Positions 56,771 to 64,000 of a stretch of DNA of 64,000 nucleotides are shown piece by piece. Position 1 is the stretch's first letter. Each line of letters opens with the position of its first letter. The translations under genes were made by a program, and so were the position numbers. The notes beneath the pieces are model-generated. The model was given only the letters and a program-made list of their open reading frames with translations, did not search any database and was not told the DNA's origin. Origin of the DNA: Prevotella sp. (GTDB taxonomy: Bacteria > Bacteroidota > Bacteroidia > Bacteroidales > Bacteroidaceae); NCBI GenBank assembly GCA_017428925.1, contig JAFRPY010000044.1:61882-125881 (forward strand), written 5' to 3'.

Positions 56771-57214
56771 ATGGAAGTAAAAAAAGTTGGCATTGCCAGC
56801 GACCACGCCGGCTTTGCATTGAAACAATTCGTGAAAAAGTATCTGGAGGAGAAAGGATACGAGTATAAGGACTATGGCACCTACAGCGAGGACTCATGCG
56901 ACTACTCAGACTTCGGCCATGCGCTGGCCCGAGGCATCGAGCAAGAGGAGGTTTATCCCGGCATTGCCATCTGCGGCTCGGGCGAGGGCATTAACATGAC
57001 GCTGAACAAGCACCAGTCAATCCGTGCCGGCTTGTGCTGGATTCCCGAGATAGCCCATCTCATCCGTCAGCACAACGATGCCAACGTGCTCGTGATGCCA
57101 GGCCGTTTCATCGACAACAACACTGCCCGTGCCATCATGGACAAGTTCTTTACGGTTCCCTTTGAAGGCGGTCGCCACCAGCGTCGCGTAGAAAAGATTC
57201 CCGTACAGAAATAA
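56771..57214 (+). CDS. rpiB: Ribose-5-phosphate isomerase B
   Basis: A 147-residue RpiB/LacA-fold isomerase of ribose 5-phosphate and ribulose 5-phosphate. Visible: KVGIASDHAGFALKQFVKKY, the active-site AICGSGEGINMTLNKH (Cys in GxG context, then Asn), and VLVMPGRFIDNN. Length fits the family. It stands alone between a strong promoter and a terminator and complements the transketolase of the pentose block. Confidence 0.95.
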   Translation: MEVKKVGIASDHAGFALKQFVKKYLEEKGYEYKDYGTYSEDSCDYSDFGHALARGIEQEEVYPGIAICGSGEGINMTLNKHQSIRAGLCWIPEIAHLIRQHNDANVLVMPGRFIDNNTARAIMDKFFTVPFEGGRHQRRVEKIPVQK

Positions 57215-57234
57215 CTTCAGTACATCTTTATCCC

Positions 57235-57272
57235 AGGAGTCAGGCATTCATTGTCTGGCTCCTGTTGTTTTT
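57235..57272 (+). terminator. Terminator after rpiB
   Basis: AGGAGTCAG (57235-57243) pairs with CTGGCTCCT (57255-57263), with one G-U pair, followed by GTTGTTTTT. Confidence 0.78.
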
Positions 57273-57304
57273 GTGTTCCATCCAATTATTTGTAACTTTC
57301 AATT

Positions 57305-57336
57305 CTTGGAGTTTTCGTGGAAAAGTAGTATCTTTG
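57305..57336 (+). promoter_or_regulatory. Promoter of radA
   Basis: CTTG at 57305-57308, 20 bases, TATCTTTG at 57329-57336, 25 bases before the ATG at 57361. Confidence 0.68.
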
Positions 57337-57360
57337 CCCGAAATATTAGATGCGACTCTT

Positions 57361-58770
57361 ATGGCAAAAGACAAAATAGCGTATGTATGCGAGAACTGCG
57401 GACAGGAATCAGCCAAATGGATTGGTAAATGCCCGGCTTGCGGACAATGGAACACCTATAAGGAAATACGTATAGCTAATGATAGCGGACAGATGGCTGC
57501 CCATGCGGCCGCTTCTTCGGTACGCTCGTCAAAACTCCAAGGCAAGAACCGTCCGATGAAGTTGCACGAGATTTCGGGACAGGAAGAGCCGCGCATCAAT
57601 ATGCACGACGAAGAATTGAATCGTGTCCTTGGTGGCGGACTTGTTCAAGGCAGCATCGTGTTATTAGGAGGTGAACCAGGAATCGGAAAAAGTACGCTTA
57701 CCCTGCAGACCATTCTTAATCTGCCCGATAAACGCATTTTGTATATTAGTGGTGAAGAAAGCAGCCATCAATTGAAGATGAGGGCAGAAAGACTCTTGTC
57801 GAAAGCCCAGCACCCGGACATCCAACAAGACAACTTGCAGATTCTGACCGAAACATCGCTTGAGAACATCTTCAACTGCATTAAAGAGGTAAAACCCGAA
57901 ATCGTCATCATCGACTCCATCCAAACGATTTCAACAGAAGACGTCGACTCTTCGCCAGGCAGCATCACCCAAGTTCGCGAATGCGCTTCTGCCCTACTCC
58001 GTTTTGCCAAGTCAAGCAACGTTCCCGTCATACTCATCGGACACATCAACAAAGAAGGTTCGCTGGCCGGGCCGAAGATTCTTGAACACATCGTGGATAC
58101 GGTCATCCAGTTCGAGGGCGACCAACATTACATGTACCGCATTCTCCGCGCCATGAAAAACCGCTTCGGCTCCACTTCCGAATTAGGTATCTATGAAATG
58201 CAGCAAAACGGACTTCGCCAGGTGAGCAATCCGTCGGAATTATTATTGACACAAGACCATGATGGGCTTTCCGGCATCGCCATATCGAGTGCCATCGAAG
58301 GCGTCAGACCATTCCTCGTCGAGACTCAGGCCTTGGTTTCCACGGCGGCATACGGTACTCCCCAGCGCGCAGCTACAGGTTTCGACCAGCGGCGTCTCAA
58401 CATGCTTTTAGCCGTACTCGAAAAGCGCGTGGGATTCAAGCTCATTCAGAAAGATGTCTTCATCAACATTGCAGGAGGTTTGCGCGTCACCGACCTTGCC
58501 ACCGACCTTAGTGTGATAGCCGCCGTACTGTCATCAAACGTAGATACTCCCATCGAAAGCGGATGGTGTATGGCAGGCGAGGTGGGACTCTCGGGTGAGG
58601 TACGTCCCGTAAGCCGCATCGAACAGCGCATTGCCGAAGCCGAGAAATTGGGATTCAGCCACATGATTGTTCCCAAATACAACATGCAGGGACTCGTCCA
58701 GCAGCGTTACCAGATAGAACTCCATCCCGTGCGCAAGGTGGAAGAAGCGCTGCGTTGCCTCTTTGGCTAA
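57361..58770 (+). CDS. radA: DNA repair protein RadA
   Basis: A 469-residue RecA-like branch-migration helicase. The N-terminal zinc finger is CENCGQESAKWIGKCPACG. Walker A is GGEPGIGKSTL, the diagnostic KNRFG motif is present as RAMKNRFGSTSE, and a Lon-like C-terminal domain follows (AGEVGLSGEVRPVSRIEQRI). The start at 57361 fits the family; the 32 extra codons of the open frame cover the promoter and were rejected. Confidence 0.96.
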   Translation: MAKDKIAYVCENCGQESAKWIGKCPACGQWNTYKEIRIANDSGQMAAHAAASSVRSSKLQGKNRPMKLHEISGQEEPRINMHDEELNRVLGGGLVQGSIVLLGGEPGIGKSTLTLQTILNLPDKRILYISGEESSHQLKMRAERLLSKAQHPDIQQDNLQILTETSLENIFNCIKEVKPEIVIIDSIQTISTEDVDSSPGSITQVRECASALLRFAKSSNVPVILIGHINKEGSLAGPKILEHIVDTVIQFEGDQHYMYRILRAMKNRFGSTSELGIYEMQQNGLRQVSNPSELLLTQDHDGLSGIAISSAIEGVRPFLVETQALVSTAAYGTPQRAATGFDQRRLNMLLAVLEKRVGFKLIQKDVFINIAGGLRVTDLATDLSVIAAVLSSNVDTPIESGWCMAGEVGLSGEVRPVSRIEQRIAEAEKLGFSHMIVPKYNMQGLVQQRYQIELHPVRKVEEALRCLFG

Positions 58771-58832
58771 CCACCGCAAACCTTTACGTTAAAATCTCAA
58801 GATTATTTGCACCAACAATGCAAAGATTTTTA

Positions 58833-58840
58833 TACCTTTG
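58833..58840 (+). promoter_or_regulatory. -7 box of the tagaturonate reductase gene
   Basis: TACCTTTG at 58833-58840 lies 40 bases before the ATG at 58881. A TTTG occurs at 58806-58809, but the 23-base spacing is longer than usual. Confidence 0.6.
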
Positions 58841-58880
58841 CACAAGAAATCAAATATCTATTTAAAACAATAAACAAATC

Positions 58881-60368
58881 ATGAAAAAATTGCAAGCTTT
58901 GAACAAGCGCACGGCTCCAAAGAGCGTGATGCCCGAGAAAATCATTCAGTTTGGTGAGGGTAATTTCCTCCGTGCTTTCGTTGACTGGATTGTATGGAAC
59001 ATGGACCAGAAAACCGATTTCAATGGCTCTGTCGTCGTTGTACAGCCCATCGAACGCGGTATGGTCGACTGGCTCAACGGCCAAGATTGTCTGTATCATG
59101 TCAACCTGCAGGGCCGCCAGAACGGTGAGTCCGTAAACTCTCTCACCCGCATCGATGTCATCAGCCGTGCCCTGAATCCTTATAGCCAGAATGCTGCCTA
59201 TATGGCATTGGCCGACCAGCCCGAGATTCGTTTCGTTATCTCCAACACTACCGAGGCCGGTATTGCCTTCGACCCTGCCTGCAAGCTCTCCGACGCTCCT
59301 GCCAGCAGTTATCCCGGCAAACTGGTTCAGTTGCTTTATCGCCGCTACCAGACGTTCAACGGCTGTCCTTCGAAGGGACTTATCATCATGCCTTGCGAGC
59401 TGATCTTCCTGAACGGCCATCATCTGAAGGAGTGCATTGAGAAGTACATTGAGCTTTGGAAAGACGACTTCGGTGCCGACTATGAAGGCTTCAAAGAGTG
59501 GTTCGAAAAGTACAACTACGTTTGTGCCACACTCGTCGACCGCATCGTTCCCGGATTCCCCCGCAAGGAGATTGCCGACATCCAGCAGAAGATATCCTAC
59601 GCCGACAACCTCGTTGTTCAGGCCGAGATTTTCCACCTCTGGGTAATCGAGAAGCCCACCAACATGAGCATCGAAGAACTCCGTGCCGAGTTCCCCGCCG
59701 AAAAGGCCGGCCTGCATGTGCTCATCGCTGAGAGCGAGAAACCATACCACGAGCGCAAGGTTACCCTGCTCAATGGTCCTCACACGGTTCTCTCGCCCGT
59801 GGCTTATCTCTCGGGTGTCGACATCGTCCGCGATGCCTGCAACCACGAGGTCATCGGCAAATACATTCACAAGGTTCAGTTCGACGAACTGATGCAGACG
59901 CTCAACCTGCCTATGGACGAACTCCAGCAGTTTGCCGGCGATGTTCTGGAGCGCTTTAACAACCCGTACGTTGACCATCTGGTGACCAGCATCATGCTGA
60001 ACTCCTTCCCCAAGTTCCAGACTCGAGACCTGCCCGGCCTGAAGACTTATCTCGAGCGCAAGGGCGAACTGCCTAAGGGTCTCGTACTCGGTCTTGCAGC
60101 AATCATTACTTATTATAAGGGTGGCACACGCGCCGACGGTGCTCCCATCCAGCCCAACGACGACCAGAAGATTATGGACTTGCTCACCGAACTCTGGGCA
60201 ACGGGCGACACCCGCAAGGTGGCCGAGGGTGTGCTGGCAGCCAAGGACCTCATCTGGGGCGAGCATGGCGACCTGAACCAGATTCCGGGACTTACCAATA
60301 TGATTACCGAATTCCTCGACAGCATCCAGAAGAACGGAATGCTGGAAACCGTGAAGGGAATCCTGTAA
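58881..60368 (+). CDS. uxaB: Tagaturonate reductase (altronate oxidoreductase)
   Basis: A 495-residue member of the mannitol/altronate dehydrogenase family. The N-terminal Rossmann start is IIQFGEGNFLRAFVDWIVWN, then RFVISNTTEAGI. The catalytic domain has LHVLIAESEKPYHERKVTLL and LNGPHTVLSPVAYLSG, followed by DHLVTSIMLNSFPKFQTRDL. It reduces tagaturonate to altronate with NADH in galacturonate breakdown. Fructuronate reductase is an alternative. The other uronate genes are not in this window, so pathway membership rests on the family alone. Confidence 0.85.
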   Translation: MKKLQALNKRTAPKSVMPEKIIQFGEGNFLRAFVDWIVWNMDQKTDFNGSVVVVQPIERGMVDWLNGQDCLYHVNLQGRQNGESVNSLTRIDVISRALNPYSQNAAYMALADQPEIRFVISNTTEAGIAFDPACKLSDAPASSYPGKLVQLLYRRYQTFNGCPSKGLIIMPCELIFLNGHHLKECIEKYIELWKDDFGADYEGFKEWFEKYNYVCATLVDRIVPGFPRKEIADIQQKISYADNLVVQAEIFHLWVIEKPTNMSIEELRAEFPAEKAGLHVLIAESEKPYHERKVTLLNGPHTVLSPVAYLSGVDIVRDACNHEVIGKYIHKVQFDELMQTLNLPMDELQQFAGDVLERFNNPYVDHLVTSIMLNSFPKFQTRDLPGLKTYLERKGELPKGLVLGLAAIITYYKGGTRADGAPIQPNDDQKIMDLLTELWATGDTRKVAEGVLAAKDLIWGEHGDLNQIPGLTNMITEFLDSIQKNGMLETVKGIL

Positions 60369-60395
60369 AACGACGAAGTAAATCTTATTTATCTA

Positions 60396-60434
60396 GGATT
60401 GAAGCAACCCCTCAAGGCACTTCAATCCTTTTTT
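60396..60434 (+). terminator. Terminator after uxaB
   Basis: A perfect 9-bp stem GGATTGAAG (60396-60404) / CTTCAATCC (60420-60428) followed by six T. Its right arm overlaps the 3' end of the convergent methyltransferase gene. Confidence 0.88.
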
Positions 60435-61234
60435 ATTTGCCGTTGCCTGACGGCTTCGAAGAGCAAGATTGCGGCACTTACCGATACGTTCAGCGAATCC
60501 AGCTGACCAAGCATCGGAATACGGATATGGGCATCGGCAGCCTCACGCCATTTGTTGGTAAGTCCTGTTGCCTCAGTTCCCATCACGATGGCCGTTCCCC
60601 CCGTCATATCAGTATCATAATAAAGATGTGAATCCTGCAACTGGGCCGTCAGAATGCGAATTCCCTTTCTTTTCAAGAAATCGATACACTCGTCCGAATC
60701 GCAGGCCACAACAGGAACGGTAAACACCGCACCGATGGAACTTCTGATAAGGTTCGGATTATAAAGGTCGGTCAATGGGTCGCAAACCACGACAGCATCG
60801 GCACCCGAAGCATCGGCACTACGCAACACCGCCCCCAGGTTGCCGGGCTTCTCAACGCTTTCCAAAACGACAATAAGCGGATTTTCTTTCAGCTCCAGGT
60901 CATTAAGCACATGCGTCCTCACCTTCATCTCGGCAACCAGTCCCTCTGTCGTTCCGCGATAGGCAATCTTCTGATAGACGTCTTCTGATACCTCAAAGAC
61001 TCTTTTGCCTTCAAGATGACGCCTCAGATTATCAGCATACTCCCCCGAATCAAACAATTCGCGGCAAAGGAAAAACGTATCAGCCTCGAATCCGGCTTCT
61101 ATACAATGCAGTATCTCGCGCTGCCCTTCAACCACAAAGAGTCCCTCTTTGCGCCGTTCTGAAGATTTCTGCTGAAGGTGCAACAACTTCTTAATCTTCG
61201 GGTTCTGAATGCTTGATATACTGTTTTCCATCAT
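60422..61234 (-). CDS. TrmH/SpoU-family RNA 2'-O-methyltransferase
   Basis: A 270-residue RNA methyltransferase with an N-terminal substrate-binding domain (SIQNPKIKKLLHLQQKSSER) and a C-terminal SPOUT knot. The SPOUT motifs are VVLESVEKPGNLGAVLRSAD (motif 1), AIVMGTEATGLTNKW (motif 2) and IPMLGQLDSLNVSVSAAILL (motif 3). It adds a 2'-O-methyl group to tRNA or rRNA; the position cannot be read from sequence. It lies downstream of two tRNA genes, separated from them by a terminator. Confidence 0.9.
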   Translation of the reverse strand: MMENSISSIQNPKIKKLLHLQQKSSERRKEGLFVVEGQREILHCIEAGFEADTFFLCRELFDSGEYADNLRRHLEGKRVFEVSEDVYQKIAYRGTTEGLVAEMKVRTHVLNDLELKENPLIVVLESVEKPGNLGAVLRSADASGADAVVVCDPLTDLYNPNLIRSSIGAVFTVPVVACDSDECIDFLKRKGIRILTAQLQDSHLYYDTDMTGGTAIVMGTEATGLTNKWREAADAHIRIPMLGQLDSLNVSVSAAILLFEAVRQRQIKKD

Positions 61235-61246
61235 CAGCCTTAAACG

Positions 61247-61277
61247 AAAAAACCGCCAACTTTCAAGAAGTCAGCGG
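61247..61277 (-). terminator. Terminator after the tRNA genes
   Basis: On the minus strand CCGCTGACTT (61277-61268) pairs with AAGTTGGCGG (61262-61253) through 10 pairs including two G-U, followed by six U (61252-61247). It ends the tRNA-Ser/tRNA-Glu transcript. Confidence 0.8.
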
Positions 61278-61284
61278 ATTTCAG

Positions 61285-61356
61285 TAGTCGGTAAGGGAAT
61301 CGAACCCTTATGCCAAGATTGAGAATCTTGTATCCTAACCGTTAGATGAACCGACC
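61285..61356 (-). tRNA. tRNA-Glu(CTC)
   Basis: A 72-nt cloverleaf on the minus strand: acceptor GGTCGGT/ACCGACT (first pair G-U), D arm with CTAACGGTTAGG, anticodon stem CAAGA/TCTTG around TTCTCAA (anticodon CTC), T arm GGGTTCGATTCCC. The CCA end is not encoded. Confidence 0.93.
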
Positions 61357-61385
61357 ATCTTTGTTAGTCTTCGGCATCCCCTCTG

Positions 61386-61472
61386 CGGAAGGAGGGGGAT
61401 TCGAACCCCCGGTACGGTAATCCGTACGGCAGTTTAGCAAACTGCTGGTTTCAGCCACTCACCCATCCTTCC
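61386..61472 (-). tRNA. tRNA-Ser(GCT)
   Basis: An 87-nt class II tRNA on the minus strand. Acceptor GGAAGGA/TCCTTCC with discriminator G, D arm GAGTGGCTGAAACC, anticodon stem GCAGT/ACTGC around TTGCTAA (anticodon GCT), variable arm CCGTACGG..CCGTACC, T arm GGGGGTTCGAATCCCCC. CCA is not encoded. Confidence 0.95.
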
Positions 61473-61522
61473 AAGGAGGTTCGTCAAACATGCCGAAACA
61501 ACTGATTTCTCAATTGCGAGTG

Positions 61523-61554
61523 CAAAGGTACATGAAAGTTTTTAATTCTCCAAA
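61523..61554 (-). promoter_or_regulatory. Promoter of the tRNA-Ser/tRNA-Glu unit
   Basis: Minus strand TTTG (61554-61551), exactly 20 bases, TACCTTTG (61530-61523); full consensus, about 50 bases before the tRNA-Ser 5' end. Confidence 0.8.
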
Positions 61555-61626
61555 TATTTTCTGAAATATTTTTTTAATTCCCAGACTAACGCTTGGTAAC
61601 AACTCAGCACCCATCACTTTCTTAAA

Positions 61627-61741
61627 CAAAAATCTTCAAAAATCTAACACAAATCTTCTCTTTATACCTAATTTTAGCGCACAATATGGCAAGAAAGAGC
61701 AGTTACGTCCAACATTTTTGTAGGATTTTTGAAGATTTTTG
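61627..61741. repeat. Perfect 18-bp inverted repeat with 79-base spacer
   Basis: CAAAAATCTTCAAAAATC (61627-61644) and its exact reverse complement (61724-61741) flank 79 bases without an ORF. Each arm also contains AAAAATC twice. It lies between the tRNA promoter and the end of the phosphoglucomutase gene; its nature is unknown. Confidence 0.8.
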
Positions 61742-61758
61742 TCCATAGGATTATTAAA

Positions 61759-61789
61759 TATGGGAGCAGACATTTCATCCGCTCCCATA
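61759..61789 (-). terminator. Hairpin after phosphoglucomutase
   Basis: A perfect 9-bp stem TATGGGAGC / GCTCCCATA with a 13-base loop lies 31 bases past the stop codon of the minus-strand gene. The following minus-strand bases (TTTAATAAT) are only moderately T-rich. Confidence 0.6.
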
Positions 61790-61819
61790 CGACGTTCAAA
61801 ACTTTCCAAAAGATGATTC

Positions 61820-63565
61820 TTAGAGGTTCAAGCCCTTCTTGATAGCCTCAATCTTGGCGTTGGCATCATTCAGGCAACGCTCGTAGCAGCCGGCGCACTT
61901 CATCGAAGGATCCTTCACCTCGGTGTAGAACTTGATCTTGGGCTCCGTGCCTGAAGGACGCACGCTCACCTTTGTGCCGTCCTCGCAGAACCACTGCAGC
62001 ACGTTCGAGGTGTCGGGCATGTCGATCTTGGTCTTCGTGCCGTCGGCATTGGTCTGCTCCAGCGTCTTGTAGTCCTTCCATACGCACACCTTCGAACCGC
62101 CGAGTTCCTGCGGAGGATTGGCGCGGAAGTTCTCCATCATGGCCTTGATCTCGTCGGCTCCGGTCTTGCCCGGACGAACCACATTGATGGTGGTTTCCTT
62201 CGAGAAGCCGTACTCGGTGTAGATGTCCATGAGCAGGTCGTAGAGTGTCTTGCCGTTGTCGCGTGCCCATGCTGCAATCTCGCAGATCAGACAGATGGAA
62301 GCGGGTGAATCCTTGTCGCGCACCTTGTCGAACGGCAGGAATCCGAACGACTCCTCACCGCCGCCGATATACTTCTTCTTGCCCTCGTTGATGCGGATCT
62401 CGTTGGCAATCCACTTGAAGCCCGTGTAGCAGTCCTTGTACTCCACCTGGTTCTTCTTGGCAATCTCGGCAATCACCTCGGTGGTCACGATGGTCTTCAC
62501 CAGGAACTCGTTGCCCTTCAACTGGCCGAGTTTCTTCTTGTTGGCGATGATATACCACGAGAACATCATGCAGGTCTGGTTGCCGTTCAGAATCTCCCAC
62601 TCGCCCTTCGGGTTGCGGCAGACGATGGCTAGACGGTCGGCATCGGGGTCGGATGCAATCACAAGGTCAGCATTGAGTTTCGTTCCGAGTTTCATGCCCA
62701 GCGTCATGGCCTCGGCATTCTCTGGATTCGGGCTGACGACGGTTGGGAAGTTGCCGTCAATCACCATCTGCTCGGGCACCACGTGGATGTTCTGGAATCC
62801 CCATGAGCGCAGGGCCATCGGGATGATGACGCGGCCCGTGCCGTGCATGGGCGAATAGACGATGTTGAGGTCCTTCTGGCGCAGGATGACATCCTGATCC
62901 ACCATAGCCTCCTTCACGGCCTGGATATAGTCCCAGTCCATCTCACCGCCGATAATCTCGATAAGGTCCTTGTTGCCCTCGAACTTCACGTCTTCGATCT
63001 TCACCTTGTTCACCTCGTCGATGATGCCCTTGTCGTGGGGAGCCAGCACCTGTGCGCCGTCGTCCCAGTAGGCCTTGTAGCCGTTGTATTCACGCGGATT
63101 GTGCGATGCGGTCACATTCACTCCTGCCTGTGCACCCAACTGGCGGATGGCGAACGAGATTTCAGGAGTCGGGCGGAGACTCTCGAAGAGATAGGCCTTG
63201 ATGCCGTTGGCAGAGAAGATGTCGGCCACCGACTCAGCGAACATACGTCCATTGTTGCGACAGTCGTGACCTACCACCACAGAGCACTGCTTTCCCGGGA
63301 AAGCTTTCAGGATATAGTTGGCAAAGCCCTGTGTGGCCATGCCCACGATATACTTGTTCATGCGGTTGGTGCCGGCACCCATGATACCGCGCAGACCGCC
63401 GGTACCGAATTCCAGGTTCTGGTAGAAAGCATCGATGAGGGCCGTCTTGTCCTCGTTGTCAAGCATGGCCTGTACTTCCTTACGTGTTTCTTCGTCGAAT
63501 GCTGGCGAGAGCCACTCTTTGGCCTTGGCCTCACATTGTTTAATTAGTTCTAAGTTTTGTTCCAT
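61820..63565 (-). CDS. pgm: Phosphoglucomutase / phosphomannomutase
   Basis: A 581-residue alpha-D-phosphohexomutase. GTGGLRGIMGAGTNRMNKY opens the fold. The phosphoserine loop is VTASHNPREYNGYK, the metal loop DPDADRLAI, the sugar-binding loop GGGEESFGF, and the phosphate-binding loop SVRPSGTEPKIKFY is at the end. It interconverts hexose 1- and 6-phosphates; the length fits the PGM2-like group found in Bacteroidetes. A -7 box lies upstream at 63612. Confidence 0.95.
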   Translation of the reverse strand: MEQNLELIKQCEAKAKEWLSPAFDEETRKEVQAMLDNEDKTALIDAFYQNLEFGTGGLRGIMGAGTNRMNKYIVGMATQGFANYILKAFPGKQCSVVVGHDCRNNGRMFAESVADIFSANGIKAYLFESLRPTPEISFAIRQLGAQAGVNVTASHNPREYNGYKAYWDDGAQVLAPHDKGIIDEVNKVKIEDVKFEGNKDLIEIIGGEMDWDYIQAVKEAMVDQDVILRQKDLNIVYSPMHGTGRVIIPMALRSWGFQNIHVVPEQMVIDGNFPTVVSPNPENAEAMTLGMKLGTKLNADLVIASDPDADRLAIVCRNPKGEWEILNGNQTCMMFSWYIIANKKKLGQLKGNEFLVKTIVTTEVIAEIAKKNQVEYKDCYTGFKWIANEIRINEGKKKYIGGGEESFGFLPFDKVRDKDSPASICLICEIAAWARDNGKTLYDLLMDIYTEYGFSKETTINVVRPGKTGADEIKAMMENFRANPPQELGGSKVCVWKDYKTLEQTNADGTKTKIDMPDTSNVLQWFCEDGTKVSVRPSGTEPKIKFYTEVKDPSMKCAGCYERCLNDANAKIEAIKKGLNL

Positions 63566-63611
63566 AATTTAATCAATAGATTTAGTTTGATTATTAATTC
63601 CGATTATGGCA

Positions 63612-63643
63612 CAAAGATAATAATTTTTTTTCTTCGAAGCAAT
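63612..63643 (-). promoter_or_regulatory. Promoter of phosphoglucomutase
   Basis: Minus strand ATTG (63643-63640), 20 bases, TATCTTTG (63619-63612), 47 bases upstream of the ATG at 63565. The -33 box has one mismatch. Confidence 0.62.
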
Positions 63644-63944
63644 CATATCGCGGAATATTTTTTCCCGTTTGCTTTTTTCTGTTAAAAAGAACAAAATCTT
63701 ACATCCCCGTCTTTGTCATATTATCGTTGTCGAATGCCTGAAGAAGAACGTTAAGGTTTTCTTAAAGTTTTTGAGGCAACTTCCCGTAGATTCAATTCAT
63801 TGATTATCAAGAAGATGCACTTCCTATTTAAGGTTTTTGCGAATTTTCTTTCATAACTTGGTTCTGCGTCAATTTGGGTGGTAACTTATTGTTGTATTAT
63901 TTAACTAAATACTTGATAATCAACATATTAGTTAACAAAATAAA
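63644..63944. other. AT-rich stretch without a recognised gene
   Basis: No ORF, RNA gene or clear hairpin was seen in these 301 bases. It is the upstream region of whatever gene begins beyond the right edge. Confidence 0.6.
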
Positions 63945-63976
63945 GTTGCAGATGTGCATTATTTTTCGTATCTTTG
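63945..63976 (+). promoter_or_regulatory. Promoter at the right edge
   Basis: GTTG at 63945-63948, 20 bases, TATCTTTG at 63969-63976. The transcript would enter a gene outside the window. Confidence 0.55.
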
Positions 63977-64000
63977 TATGTGACCCCAAATCAGAAAAAA

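Noticed and set aside
58830-60266. 478-codon minus-strand frame opposite uxaB
   Set aside because: It is antisense to a full-length conserved dehydrogenase and has no recognisable domain.

Overview
The window looks like the chromosome of a Prevotellaceae-type Bacteroidales (Prevotella/Segatella-like). The evidence is a repeated housekeeping promoter of the Bacteroidetes form (TTTG, 19-21 bases, TAnnTTTG), genes without Shine-Dalgarno sites, SusC-style TonB receptor architecture, a DUF4270 lipoprotein, BACON/FISUMP-type domains, and a biotin-dependent methylmalonyl-CoA decarboxylase pathway to propionate. No plasmid or phage genes and no transposase were seen; the species is not assigned.

Layout. 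1-5694: two tandem acyl-CoA synthetase paralogues (the first cut by the window edge) and a TonB-dependent receptor. 5740-8857: a 22-bp repeat array, then methylmalonyl-CoA epimerase, decarboxylase alpha subunit, a 49-residue epsilon-like subunit and a biotin carrier, closed by a terminator. 8878-12660: panD and panC (minus), then a GT5-only protein, a DUF4270 lipoprotein and a 40-residue basic protein. 12718-15399: a candidate small RNA and the minus-strand unit nitroreductase / DUF2520 / KdsC-like phosphatase / Maf. 15439-22018: a GNAT protein, a 1-kb non-coding stretch with a hairpin element, a 22-bp array and a candidate structured RNA, then a DUF3298-like lipoprotein, rsmG, MBL hydrolase, ruvC, a double ABC ATPase and a small secreted protein. 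22026-26955 (minus): AspT/YidE-type transporter, decarboxylase delta, second biotin carrier, beta subunit and a LuxR-type regulator. 27187-31230: both methylmalonyl-CoA mutase subunits. 31262-36560: second hairpin/22-bp element, ABC-F protein, grpE, dnaJ, folC.

36599-50608 is a sugar block. galM-galK come first, followed by a long arabinose operon: lipoprotein mutarotase, sodium:solute symporter, Nudix-type AraR-like regulator, araD, araA, ribulokinase, GH51 arabinofuranosidase and transketolase. 50636-56522 (minus) is an accessory locus. It holds a surface-lipoprotein MACPF protein (resembling Bacteroidales antimicrobial MACPF toxins) and a partner-switching module: SpoIIE phosphatase plus anti-sigma-like kinase, STAS antagonist and AraC-type regulator. 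The sensor gene carries two homopolymer frameshifts. 56707-63643 holds rpiB, radA, tagaturonate reductase, a SpoU methyltransferase, tRNA-Glu(CTC), tRNA-Ser(GCT) and phosphoglucomutase. 63644-64000 is non-coding.

How it works together. The mutase, epimerase and decarboxylase genes in three separate clusters encode the succinyl-CoA to propionyl-CoA branch with its sodium-pumping decarboxylase. The sugar operons feed pentoses and galactose into central metabolism. The most unusual material is (1) intergenic arrays with an exact 22-bp period, two of them joined to long inverted repeats whose loops lie in opposite orientation, (2) the MACPF locus with its partner-switching regulators, and (3) two candidate RNAs with strong promoters.
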